Positions 16,223-22,721 of a DNA stretch of 22,721 nt are shown one piece after another; position 1 is the stretch's first letter, and every line of letters starts with the position of its first letter. The translations under genes and the position numbers were made by a program. The stretch is from CAYFKJ01 sp964401845 (lineage in GTDB: Bacteria > Pseudomonadota > Alphaproteobacteria > UBA2966). The DNA lies in assembly GCA_964401845.1 (NCBI GenBank), contig CAYOAD010000042.1:1-22721 (forward strand), read 5' to 3'. Below the pieces are notes generated by a model that was not told the origin of the DNA, did no database searches, and saw only the letters and a program-made list of their open reading frames with translations.

Positions 16223-16582
16223 CTAATCGCCAAACACCACGAGGCGGTCGCTCTGAATGCCGGCCTCGATCAACTGGCCCAGGCCCGAGATGCGAAAACC
16301 GGGCGCCAGGATGTCTCCCTTGATGCCGCGTCTCAGCGCGGCGGCGATGCAGACCACCAAGTCGACGCCGTGCTCTTCCGCCAGATCAGACCACAACTGC
16401 ACCAGATTACGGTCGTCGGACTGCGGTTCCGACAGCTTGTTGGCGTTGTTGACGCCGTCGTAATAGAAGAACACGCGGAATATTTCGTGTCCCTTTTCCA
16501 ACGCCGCCTTGGTGAACTGATAGGCGCTGTCGGAAGCCTGATGGGTGAACGGGCCTTCGTTCACCAGTACGCCGAACTTCAT
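16223..16582 (-). CDS. dsrE: DsrE, persulfide-carrying sulfurtransferase subunit
   Basis: A 119-residue TusD/DsrE-family protein. It has the family opening MKFGVLVNEGPFTHQASDSAY and the FRVFFYYDGVNNAN block. The active cysteine is Cys78 in DLVVCIAAALRRG, the exact position of the persulfide-bearing Cys78 of Allochromatium DsrE. The SGLGQLIEAGIQSDRLVVFGD ending is canonical. It receives sulfur from upstream carriers and hands it to DsrC. The start has AGAGGA 7 nt upstream and it follows dsrB by 30 bp. Its presence with F and H separates oxidising dsr clusters from those of sulfate reducers. Confidence 0.95.
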   Translation of the reverse strand: MKFGVLVNEGPFTHQASDSAYQFTKAALEKGHEIFRVFFYYDGVNNANKLSEPQSDDRNLVQLWSDLAEEHGVDLVVCIAAALRRGIKGDILAPGFRISGLGQLIEAGIQSDRLVVFGD

Positions 16583-16612
16583 CGAAATTCCTCTCGCTAA
16601 CTCAAATCGTGA

Positions 16613-17683
16613 CTACATTCTGACGTGGGCCGAGGCGTTGAGCGTGCCGCGAGCGCCGCGCCAGTCGTCGATGTGATACTTGGTGAACGGCAGGTTCGTC
16701 AGCTCGAAGAAGCGCGGCCAGCCGATGCGTTCGATCCATTCGCCGACACGCTCCCAATCACGGGCGTCTTCCTTGTAGACGCGCAGGATGGTTTTCACGA
16801 CCTCAGCCGCTTCGGGCCAGCGCGGCGCGTTGTTGGGAATGCCGGCTGCAACCAGCTTGTGGAAGGTCGGCTTGGAGCGTGCGTTGGAGTGCTTGCCGCC
16901 GACGAACACCGCGAGCTTGGTATAAACCGGATCGTTGATCTGCATGGGCGGGCACGGCGGATAGCAGGCGCCGCAGCACATGCACTTGGCCTCATCCACT
17001 TCCAGCGACGGTTTGCCGTCGACCAAGGCCGGGCGGATCGCCGCTACCGGACAGCGCGCCACCACAGACGGGCGTTCGCAGACGTTGGCGACCAGATCAT
17101 GATTGATGGCCGGCGGCTTGGTATGCTGGATGTTGATGGCGATGTCGCCCTGGCCGCCGCAATTGATCTGGCAGCACGATGTGGTCAGGCGCACCCGATT
17201 GGGCATCTCCTCGTTACGGAATTCATCGATGATTTCGTCCATCAGTGCCTTGACGACGCCCGAGGCGTCGGTGCCCGGAATATCGCAGTGCAGCCAACCC
17301 TGGGTGTGCGAGACGGTGGAGACTGAGTTTCCCGTGCCACCCACCGGATAGCCCTCGTTCTCCAAAGCCTCGATCAACGGGTCGACCTTGGCCTGGTCCG
17401 CCAGCATGTATTCGATATTGGAACGCGAGGTGAAGCGGACGTGGCCTTCGGCGTGTTCGTCACCGATGTCGCAAAGCAGGCGGATGGAATGAACATCAAG
17501 CTGGCGGGGCGTCGCGGCGCGCACGGTCCAGACCTCGTCGCCCGAATGGGAAACGTGGTGCAGCACGCCGGGACGCGGCCGTTCGTGCCATTTCCAGTTG
17601 CCGTAGTTGGCCTTCAGGGTCGGATGCATGAGCGGGAAGGGATCCGGCACCCCGCTTTCGATCGGTTCACGCATTTCGGACAT
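16613..17683 (-). CDS. dsrB: DsrB, reverse sulfite reductase beta subunit
   Basis: A 356-residue beta subunit of DsrAB, which releases sulfite from DsrC-bound sulfur in this direction. The siroheme-linked [4Fe-4S] ligands are Cys133 (WLHCD) and Cys170, Cys171 and Cys175 (TTSCCQINCGG), spaced as in characterised DsrB. A ferredoxin insert holds a second cluster (CMCCGACYPPC, near 234-244). Length is normal for the family. The start at 17683 has GGAG 6 nt upstream, 39 bp after dsrA. Confidence 0.96.
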   Translation of the reverse strand: MSEMREPIESGVPDPFPLMHPTLKANYGNWKWHERPRPGVLHHVSHSGDEVWTVRAATPRQLDVHSIRLLCDIGDEHAEGHVRFTSRSNIEYMLADQAKVDPLIEALENEGYPVGGTGNSVSTVSHTQGWLHCDIPGTDASGVVKALMDEIIDEFRNEEMPNRVRLTTSCCQINCGGQGDIAINIQHTKPPAINHDLVANVCERPSVVARCPVAAIRPALVDGKPSLEVDEAKCMCCGACYPPCPPMQINDPVYTKLAVFVGGKHSNARSKPTFHKLVAAGIPNNAPRWPEAAEVVKTILRVYKEDARDWERVGEWIERIGWPRFFELTNLPFTKYHIDDWRGARGTLNASAHVRM

Positions 17684-17722
17684 TATTTACTCCGGCTCTT
17701 CCTGTTACGTTGTTCGGGCCGC

Positions 17723-18985
17723 TTATTCCGCGGCTTCGGTGGCGGTGTCGCCCTTGCGCGACTGCCATTTGGCGGCTTCCTCGTCCCAACCGTCGGTGCG
17801 GACGTAGGAGTTGGTCCGCGGGTGGCCGATCATATTGGGATCGATCTCCAGACCCACGGCCTCGAGGTAATTCACAAGCCCAATGCGGTCGATGGTCTCG
17901 CCGACCCGCTCGTGCTCAAGGGCGTTTTCGCCGAAGAAATCGACCGTTTCCTGGGCCAATTCCAGCAGCTTGTCGTAATCCTCGTCGGTTTCCAGCGGCA
18001 TAAACGGCACGATGACGGTGCCCATCAGGTCGCCGATCTTGAGCGAACGTTTGCCGCCGAGGCAAATCGTCACGCCGCGTTTCTTGCCTGGCGACAGCGC
18101 CTTGGTCATGACGTTGATGCAGTGCATGCAGCGCACGCAGGAGGCGTCATCGACCTCCATGGTGTCGTCGTCGTTGAGCGTGATGGCGTTGGTCGGACAG
18201 TTCATTTGCACCGATTCGGTGAAATACTTGCGGCCGACCTCGTCGATGTAGTTCTTGACCTCCACCTGGTCGATCTGCATCTCGTCTGCCCAGGTGCCGA
18301 TCACCGAGAAATCCGAACGGTGAATGGCGTTGACGCAATCGTTGGGGCAGCCCGAAAACTTGAACTTGAACTTGTAAGGCAGGGCCGGGCGATGCATTTC
18401 ATCGATCAAGTCGTTGATGATCATGCGGTGTGCTCGAATTTCGTCGTAGCACGACTGTTCGCAGCGGGCGTGGCCGACGCAGCTCATGGAGGTGCGCAAG
18501 GCCGGACCGGCGCCGCCGAGATCAAAACCGTTTTCATTGAGTTCGTCGAAGGCTTCCTGCACCTTTTCCGTCGTGCAGCCCTGGAACATGATATCGCCGC
18601 TCTGGCCGTGCAGCGCGATCAGGCCGGAGCCGTGCTTCTCCCAGATGTCACACATCTTGCGAAGCGTATCGGTGTCGTAGTGCATGCCGGCGGGCGGCTG
18701 CACGCGCAGGGTATGGAATTCAGATGATTCGGGATACTCTTCGGCAACCTCCGAGAACCGTGGAATGACGCCGCCGCCGTAGCCGTAGACGCCGACCGTG
18801 CCGCCTTTCCAAAATCCCTTGCGGGTTTCGTAGGAGTGCTCCAGCTGACCGACAAGATCCTTCATCATGTCGGCGTAGGGCTTGTCCTCGTCCGTGGCGA
18901 GGCGCTTGAGGCCAGTTACGAAACTCGGCCAGGGACCGGTTTCCAATTCATCCAGCATCGGCGTTTCGCGCATTTTCTTCGTCAT
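17723..18985 (-). CDS. dsrA: DsrA, reverse sulfite reductase alpha subunit
   Basis: A 420-residue alpha subunit of dissimilatory sulfite reductase. Near the start it has the family block TPMLDELETGPWPSFVTGLKRLA. Siroheme/[4Fe-4S] ligands are Cys169, Cys175 (CVGHARC), Cys213 and Cys217 (CPNDC). A ferredoxin insert follows with Cys263 and Cys283-286-289. I chose the ATG at 18985 (GGAG 7 nt upstream), giving the usual length. An ATG at 19009, also with an AGGGA, would add 8 residues and cannot be excluded. The open frame further upstream is leader, not protein. First gene of the operon, about 175 bp downstream of the best promoter candidate. Confidence 0.96.
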   Translation of the reverse strand: MTKKMRETPMLDELETGPWPSFVTGLKRLATDEDKPYADMMKDLVGQLEHSYETRKGFWKGGTVGVYGYGGGVIPRFSEVAEEYPESSEFHTLRVQPPAGMHYDTDTLRKMCDIWEKHGSGLIALHGQSGDIMFQGCTTEKVQEAFDELNENGFDLGGAGPALRTSMSCVGHARCEQSCYDEIRAHRMIINDLIDEMHRPALPYKFKFKFSGCPNDCVNAIHRSDFSVIGTWADEMQIDQVEVKNYIDEVGRKYFTESVQMNCPTNAITLNDDDTMEVDDASCVRCMHCINVMTKALSPGKKRGVTICLGGKRSLKIGDLMGTVIVPFMPLETDEDYDKLLELAQETVDFFGENALEHERVGETIDRIGLVNYLEAVGLEIDPNMIGHPRTNSYVRTDGWDEEAAKWQSRKGDTATEAAE

Positions 18986-19159
18986 CGTTTTCTCCCGACC
19001 GTCAGCCATCTCATGTCCCTCAAGCCGTCGCCACCCCCACGCCTTTCGGCGTTCTTCCGGCAAGACTTTCGAGGTTTCCGGTATATTATTTTTTTGAAGC
19101 GCCGGCCACCGATTGCCGGTGCTTGCCGACACTCAATTTAGGCATTCCAAATTTCTTAC

Positions 19160-19193
19160 ATTATAATATGCTCATATTCGATTTCCTGGCCAG
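19160..19193 (-). promoter_or_regulatory. Candidate dsr operon promoter
   Basis: A perfect -10 hexamer TATAAT is read on the minus strand at 19165-19160. No good -35 is found at 16-18 bp; the region instead holds the 8-bp palindrome CTGGCCAG at 19186-19193, centred near -35. A weak -35 with a palindrome there suggests activation by a bound protein. The spacer is filled by a second palindrome at 19165-19178. The predicted transcript would have a leader of about 165-175 nt before dsrA. Confidence 0.45.
19165..19178. promoter_or_regulatory. Palindrome AATATG-CT-CATATT (candidate operator)
   Basis: A perfect dyad with 6-bp arms and a 2-nt spacer. It lies in the spacer of the candidate dsr promoter and touches its -10 box, the classic position for a repressor. 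AT-rich short-spacer dyads suit winged-helix dimers such as ArsR-type sulfide sensors, but which regulator binds is unknown. Confidence 0.45.
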
Positions 19194-19224
19194 AAGAATC
19201 TCTGTCGCGATGGTAAATTCCCTT

Positions 19225-19241
19225 TTTAGATTTGTTCTAAA
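19225..19241. promoter_or_regulatory. Palindrome TTTAGA-N5-TCTAAA
   Basis: A perfect inverted repeat with 6-bp arms. Its left arm doubles as the -35-like element of the candidate promoter for the dioxygenase gene, so a bound dimer would affect that promoter directly. Confidence 0.4.
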
Positions 19242-19253
19242 TCACCTTATAAG
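19225..19253 (+). promoter_or_regulatory. Candidate promoter of the dioxygenase operon
   Basis: TTTAGA at 19225-19230, a 17-bp spacer, and TATAAG at 19248-19253. This would give a start near 19260 and a leader of about 115 nt before the ATG at 19376. The match is moderate, and AT-richness makes chance matches likely. Confidence 0.35.
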
Positions 19254-19270
19254 ACTTCTAAAATGAAGGT

Positions 19271-19282
19271 ATAGTAGACTAT
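19271..19282. promoter_or_regulatory. Palindrome ATAGT-AG-ACTAT
   Basis: A perfect dyad with 5-bp arms and a 2-nt spacer, the same geometry as the dyad at 19165-19178 (2-nt spacer, AT-rich arms) but different arm bases. It would lie just downstream of the predicted start of the dioxygenase transcript. Confidence 0.35.
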
Positions 19283-19375
19283 GCTTATATTAATCAGCCG
19301 GAGAGTTGATTCAACCATCCGGGATCCTCGCCGTTCGTGGCGATGGACTCCCGCGGGATGCGGTGGAGGCAAACC

Positions 19376-20305
19376 ATGACGCCGGCGGCCGACGCCTTCC
19401 GTAAACGCTGGGGCGGCAACCCGTTCGATCTGAACGCCCAGGCCGCTTACACCTGTTGGCGCGAGGCCAAACTTGATCGCTATCCGCTCGGCGTCGACGA
19501 ACTGATGGTGGAAATCGCGGACACCGCTTCACCCACGGCGGCCGAGCTAACGGCGGTCCGCCGGCGCGTTGGTGCGGCGAACATGTGCTTGATCCGGGAC
19601 ACGGCGAGGCGGTTGCCCGCACGTGACCGGTTTCTCGAATTCGTCGCCAATTTCGGGCTGAAACGGCTCGAGTCCCACATGCTCTCGGACAACGACGGCA
19701 TTTCCTCGATCACGCCGGGCAGCGGCGGTCGGGGCAAGGACGAATACATCCCCTACACCACCCGGCCGATCAACTGGCACACCGACGGCTACTACGCCAA
19801 ACCGCCCTCGCCGATCAACGCCATCGTGCTTTACTGCGTCAAGGCGGCGTCGGACGGCGGCGACAGCGCCTTGCTCGACCCGGACATCGCCTACATCCGC
19901 TTGCGCGACGAAAATCCGCAGCACATCGAAGCCTTTTCGCGCCCCGACGTTCTGACCATCCCGGCCAACCGTCAGGGCGGGATTGAAATACGGCCTGACC
20001 GGGTCGGTCCCGTCTTTTCCGTCGATCAGGCCACCGGTGAATTGCGCATGCGCTACACGGCGCGCACGATCAGCATCGTCTGGCGGGACGACGCGCCGAC
20101 CACAGCCGCCCGATCCGCGCTGGACAAACTCCTGGCCGAGGATACGGGCGATGCCGCCGTCGTCAGGCTGCGGATGAACGATGGAGACGGCCTGGTCAGC
20201 AACAACGTGCTGCATAAACGCAGCGGATTTGAAGACGAAAGCCGCTTGCTTTACCGCGGCCGCTTCCTGGACCGGGTCGCGGCGGAAACGGAGCCCGACG
20301 CATGA
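19376..20305 (+). CDS. TauD/TfdA-like Fe(II)/2-oxoglutarate dioxygenase
   Basis: A 309-residue member of the TauD family of iron- and 2-oxoglutarate-dependent dioxygenases. The iron facial triad is visible as His135 and Asp137 (NWHTDGYY) plus His280 (NNVLHKRSGF). Arg290 and Arg294 follow with nearly the same spacing as the co-substrate and sulfonate arginines of TauD. The N-terminal part before the triad is about 35 residues longer than in E. coli TauD. TauD itself releases sulfite from taurine; the substrate here cannot be read from sequence. The ATG at 19376 has GGAGG 7 nt upstream; a GTG at 19337 is in frame but has no ribosome site. It is divergent from dsrA and overlaps the next small gene (ATGA). 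Confidence 0.85.
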   Translation: MTPAADAFRKRWGGNPFDLNAQAAYTCWREAKLDRYPLGVDELMVEIADTASPTAAELTAVRRRVGAANMCLIRDTARRLPARDRFLEFVANFGLKRLESHMLSDNDGISSITPGSGGRGKDEYIPYTTRPINWHTDGYYAKPPSPINAIVLYCVKAASDGGDSALLDPDIAYIRLRDENPQHIEAFSRPDVLTIPANRQGGIEIRPDRVGPVFSVDQATGELRMRYTARTISIVWRDDAPTTAARSALDKLLAEDTGDAAVVRLRMNDGDGLVSNNVLHKRSGFEDESRLLYRGRFLDRVAAETEPDA

Positions 20306-20493
20306 TCCTGATGAGCCAGGTGCTGAAAATGCACGAAGACCTGACATCGTTCGACGAACTGGTCCCCATCGTTCAGGCCTTGGGGGAACAGGGCGAAATC
20401 CTGATTAGTATGGATCAAAAGCCGCCCTATCCCGATACGCCCGATGACTGGGACCTCAAATTGGAAAACGCCTTCACCTGGGGTGGGAGATAG
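20302..20493 (+). CDS. Small acidic protein of unknown function
   Basis: A 63-residue protein that I do not recognise. Its ATG overlaps the dioxygenase stop (ATGA), a strong sign of real, coupled translation. It is acidic, with no cysteine, no signal and no membrane segment. The N-terminal half reads as a helix (MHEDLTSFDELVPIVQALGEQG) followed by a strand ILISMD and a proline-rich PPYPDTPDDWD tail. A later in-frame ATG at 20311 is an alternative start. Translational coupling suggests it acts with the dioxygenase or with the next protein. Confidence 0.65.
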   Translation: MILMSQVLKMHEDLTSFDELVPIVQALGEQGEILISMDQKPPYPDTPDDWDLKLENAFTWGGR

Positions 20494-20498
20494 ACGAT

Positions 20499-20720
20499 AT
20501 GGCGGGGGAGTTTGAAACGGAAGTGAACGACTTGGGCGCCGTCGACCTGCCCTACGGCAAGGAAGTCAGGGCGGAGGAAATCGTCTACGAGAGCGGCATG
20601 CGTCTTTTAAGGCTGCGCATCAAGGAAGGCCGGCGGCACACCGTGCTGGAAGCCGATCCCGCCAGCGCCGCCGCCTGGGGGAAGTTGCTGGGCGATTGGG
20701 CGGCGGCTAATTCAGCCTGA
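20499..20720 (+). CDS. Small soluble protein of unknown function
   Basis: A 73-residue protein, unrecognised. It begins 5 bp after the previous stop with a GGGAG 10 nt upstream. It appears to be a small beta-rich domain: alternating DLPYGKEVRAEEIVYES and MRLLRLRIKEGRRHTVLEADPASAAAWG. The latter ends in a helix carrying two tryptophans. It has no cysteine and no signal. The pattern looks like a binding or chaperone-like domain rather than an enzyme, but no function is assigned. Its 3' end overlaps the convergent rhodanese gene by 14 bp. Confidence 0.65.
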   Translation: MAGEFETEVNDLGAVDLPYGKEVRAEEIVYESGMRLLRLRIKEGRRHTVLEADPASAAAWGKLLGDWAAANSA

Positions 20721-21651
20721 TTTTACGCTCAACCGAAGCATCCCGCCTGGATGTCCAATCCGCCAGTGAGCCGTCGTACAATTTTGTCCGGCCTCGTCCC
20801 AGAATCTCATGAGCCACGAACCAGGTGACCGATGCCCAGTGGCCGGTATTGCAGAACGTGAACATTTCGCCCTCGGACTTTGCCCCGGCGATATCAAACA
20901 GTTTGGCCAGCGCCCCCTTGCTCCGCATTTTGCCGCCGCCGTTTTCCGTCATCCATTCACCCGGCAGACTGAGCGCGCCCGGCAGTGTTCCGGCGCGCTG
21001 AACGCTGGGGCTTCTCTGTAGGCCCAGGTACTGGAGGTTGGGCCGGGCATCAAGCGCCGGCAGTCCGTTTGACAGAGCCGCCTCTACCTCCGTCCGGTCG
21101 ATCAGCATTTCCCGGCGCAATTTGGCTTCGAACTTCTTGGGCGTCCGGCGGATGTTTCCCCGTTCCAGCGGATTTACCGGCGTACGCCTGTCCGCCTTTG
21201 TCTTGGCCACATAAGCCATCATGCCACCGTCCAATATCGATACCTCGTCGTGTCCCAGGACCTTGAACGTCCAATAGAGCCGCGTCGCGATGCCGAAATC
21301 ACCCGGTCCCCAGCCCGGTGCCACCAGGACGACATGGGTCGAAGCATCAATGCCCAATTTTCCGATAACGCCGGTCAACCGGGCCAGCGCCTTGCCCGCT
21401 ACCGGCATCAGGCCGTCAACTCCGCCGTGGCGCACGCGCCAACCGTCCAGAGCGTAATCGGTGTGCACCGCGCCGGGAATGTGGGCCCCGAGGTAGGCGC
21501 GCCTGTCCCGCAGATCGATGATGGCGCGGCCGTCGCTTGCGCCGTTCGCCAAGAGCCAGTCGACGCCGACCAGCGGCGCTGACGCCCAGGCCGAGGCCGA
21601 CCCGACGAAGATGCAGAGGGCGGCCAGCGTGATCATGTAAAAGCGCTTCAT
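20707..21651 (-). CDS. Exported two-domain rhodanese-like sulfurtransferase
   Basis: A 314-residue tandem rhodanese. A Sec signal peptide is visible: Lys-Arg at residues 2-3, a hydrophobic core to about 19, and SASAWA-S cleavage near 23. The N-terminal rhodanese domain (about 27-150) has IIDLRDRRAYLGAHIPGA and ILDGGM but no cysteine in its loop (APGWGPGDFG), so it is inactive. The C-terminal domain holds the active Cys267 in CNTGHWAS. Such enzymes transfer sulfane sulfur from thiosulfate or 3-mercaptopyruvate to thiols or cyanide; here it should act in the periplasm. The start at 21651 (GGAG about 10 nt upstream) places the signal correctly; an in-frame start at 21711 would bury it. Divergent to the YeeE/YedE transporter gene. 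Confidence 0.87.
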   Translation of the reverse strand: MKRFYMITLAALCIFVGSASAWASAPLVGVDWLLANGASDGRAIIDLRDRRAYLGAHIPGAVHTDYALDGWRVRHGGVDGLMPVAGKALARLTGVIGKLGIDASTHVVLVAPGWGPGDFGIATRLYWTFKVLGHDEVSILDGGMMAYVAKTKADRRTPVNPLERGNIRRTPKKFEAKLRREMLIDRTEVEAALSNGLPALDARPNLQYLGLQRSPSVQRAGTLPGALSLPGEWMTENGGGKMRSKGALAKLFDIAGAKSEGEMFTFCNTGHWASVTWFVAHEILGRGRTKLYDGSLADWTSRRDASVERKIRLN

Positions 21652-21775
21652 TCTGGGCTCCGGGCAAGCGTTTGTTTTTTCGTCTCCCGTATACCCGATC
21701 CCGAACCTCAAACAATCTCACAACGCAGTGAAGGGGGCGGAAATTTGCAGAGATTTTGAATAGAGTTCGAGCGGC
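21652..21775. promoter_or_regulatory. Divergent spacer, rhodanese and YeeE genes
   Basis: A 124-bp spacer that must carry the promoters of both genes. It has an AT-richer part near 21670-21682 and around 21743-21765. No confident -35/-10 pair or operator was found. Confidence 0.3.
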
Positions 21776-22705
21776 ATGGCACATACACCCTTTTCGCACC
21801 CGCCGGACGGTGAAGGACGGAATGTCCAGTGGCCGGTCGTCACAGGCGGAGGCATCATCGCTATTGTCTTACTCTGGGCGCTCGGCGATTTCCCCTGGAA
21901 GCACCTCTCCCTCTATGGCGTCGGCGTCGCACTGGGCATCGTGCTTTATCACGCGGCCTTCGGCTTCACGTCGGCCTACAGGCGGATGATCAAGACGCGC
22001 GAGGTGGCCGGCGTGCAGGCCCAGCTTGTCATGCTGGGCGCCGCGACCGTCTTTTTCGCCCCCGCGCTGGCCGAGGGATCGCTGTTCGGCAATCCGGTCG
22101 GCGGCGCAGTGGCGCCCATCGGGCTTCAGGTGGCCGCCGGCGCGCTGATGTTCGGCCTTGGCATGCAGCTGGGCGGCGGCTGCAGCTCGGGAACGCTGTT
22201 TACCTTGGGCGGCGGCAGCGCGCGCATGGTCGTCACCCTGGTCGCCTTCTGCGCCGGTTCGTTCTGGGCCAGCCTCGATATGCGCTGGTGGGTATCGACG
22301 CCGCGTTTACCGGGCATTGCGTTGGGCGATGTCCTGGGCTGGCCGGCGGCGGTGGTGCTGCAACTGGCCGTGCTGGGCGGTCTTTATCTCTGGCTGTCAC
22401 GATGGACGCGAGGCAGGAAAGCCCCGCCGATTAGCGGAACACCTGCCCGTCTTCTCAGAGGGCCCTGGCCATTGATTTGGGGGGCTTTGGCGCTGGCAGT
22501 CCTGAATTTCGCCACCCTGGCGCTGTCCGGCCACCCCTGGTCGATTACCTGGGCGTTCACCCTTTGGGGCGCCAAAGCGGCGACCCTCTTCGGCTGGAAT
22601 CCGGCGGGTGACTGGTTCTGGACCGGCGGCTTCACCGAGAACGCGCTGAATGCCGGCATCCTGAATTGGTCTTCCCCAGAAAAAGTGGTCCACCTTTATT
22701 GTTAG
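21776..22705 (+). pseudogene. YeeE/YedE-family sulfur transporter, interrupted by insertion
   Basis: The frame encodes 309 residues, of which the first 297 look native. It has several membrane segments, the family motif QLGGGCSSGTLFTLGGGS (Cys136, residues 131-148), and a second cysteine at 159. Later come SGHPWSITWAFTLWGAK and the WNPAGDWFWTGGF block. In complete relatives this block is followed by roughly 100 more residues with a second CNIGAF-type half. Here the homology stops at Asn297 (22666), and 12 foreign codons lead to a TAG. Members such as TsuA import thiosulfate. The loss of the C-terminal half predicts a non-functional product. The start at 21776 lacks a strong ribosome site. Adjacent to the exported rhodanese. 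Confidence 0.75.
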
Positions 22706-22721
22706 TTGAAGGAGGATCAAA
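22667..22721 (+). mobile_element. Left end of an insertion sequence (probably IS3 family)
   Basis: Where YeeE homology ends, a sequence begins TGGTCTTCCCC and continues AAAAAGTGGTCCACC. It starts with the TG dinucleotide and CCCC/GTGG pattern common to IS3-family terminal repeats. A strong AAGGAGG ribosome site (22709-22715) sits at the very end of the window, exactly where a transposase ORF A would start. Only this end is visible; the other terminal repeat, the transposase and the target duplication lie outside. Confidence 0.55.

Noticed and set aside
16613..18985. Sulfate-reducing (reductive) DsrAB
   Set aside because: DsrEFH, DsrL and DsrN are present and no dsrD is seen, which fits the oxidative type. 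Direction is inferred from gene content, not proven.
19107..19121. Hairpin CACCG/CGGTG as a terminator or attenuator of dsrA
   Set aside because: Only 5 bp, with no T-run on the transcribed strand; on the minus strand it is followed by an A-run.
1..22721. tRNA, rRNA or CRISPR array
   Set aside because: No clover-leaf, rRNA or regularly spaced repeat pattern was noticed on either strand.

Overview
The window is GC-rich DNA that reads as an alphaproteobacterium, most likely a sulfur-oxidising member of the Rhodospirillales. That taxonomic guess rests on gene content and order and was not tested. Its core is one long minus-strand operon, about 18985 down to 4943. It encodes the complete reverse-acting (oxidative) dissimilatory sulfite reductase pathway in the order dsrA-dsrB-dsrE-dsrF-dsrH-dsrC-dsrM-dsrK-dsrL-dsrJ-dsrO-dsrP, then a TrpD2/YbiB-like gene, dsrN (siroheme amidase) and a uroporphyrinogen-III C-methyltransferase. 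DsrEFH and DsrL mark the oxidative form of the pathway. The genes are tightly packed, several with 1-4 nt stop/start overlaps. The larger spacers flank dsrC, and each contains GC hairpins.

Layout. Positions 210-3456 (+) hold a DinG/XPD-like Fe-S helicase and a TerB-like protein. Positions 3453-4091 (-) hold a small alpha/beta hydrolase and 4233-4946 (+) a TVP38/DedA-type membrane protein. Positions 4943-18985 (-) are the dsr operon. Positions 18986-19375 are a divergent, AT-rich control region with a TATAAT box and three short perfect palindromes. Positions 19376-20720 (+) hold a TauD-like Fe(II)/2-oxoglutarate dioxygenase followed by two tiny unrecognised genes in a tight row. Positions 20707-21651 (-) hold an exported two-domain rhodanese. 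From 21776 (+) a YeeE/YedE sulfur-transporter gene begins. It loses its homology at 22666, where an apparent insertion sequence, probably of the IS3 family, starts and runs off the window.

How the genes fit together. Sulfur bound as persulfide would pass through DsrE (Cys78) of DsrEFH to DsrC (Cys98/Cys109) and be oxidised to sulfite by DsrAB. DsrL would exchange electrons with a pyridine nucleotide. DsrMKJOP would reoxidise DsrC and feed electrons to the quinone pool. The methyltransferase and DsrN supply siroheme and its amide for DsrAB. The dioxygenase could release sulfite from organosulfonates, and the rhodanese and YeeE could handle periplasmic thiosulfate; these links are inferred from proximity. 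The least explained parts are the dioxygenase plus two small genes, the palindromic control region, and the TrpD2-like gene inside the dsr operon.
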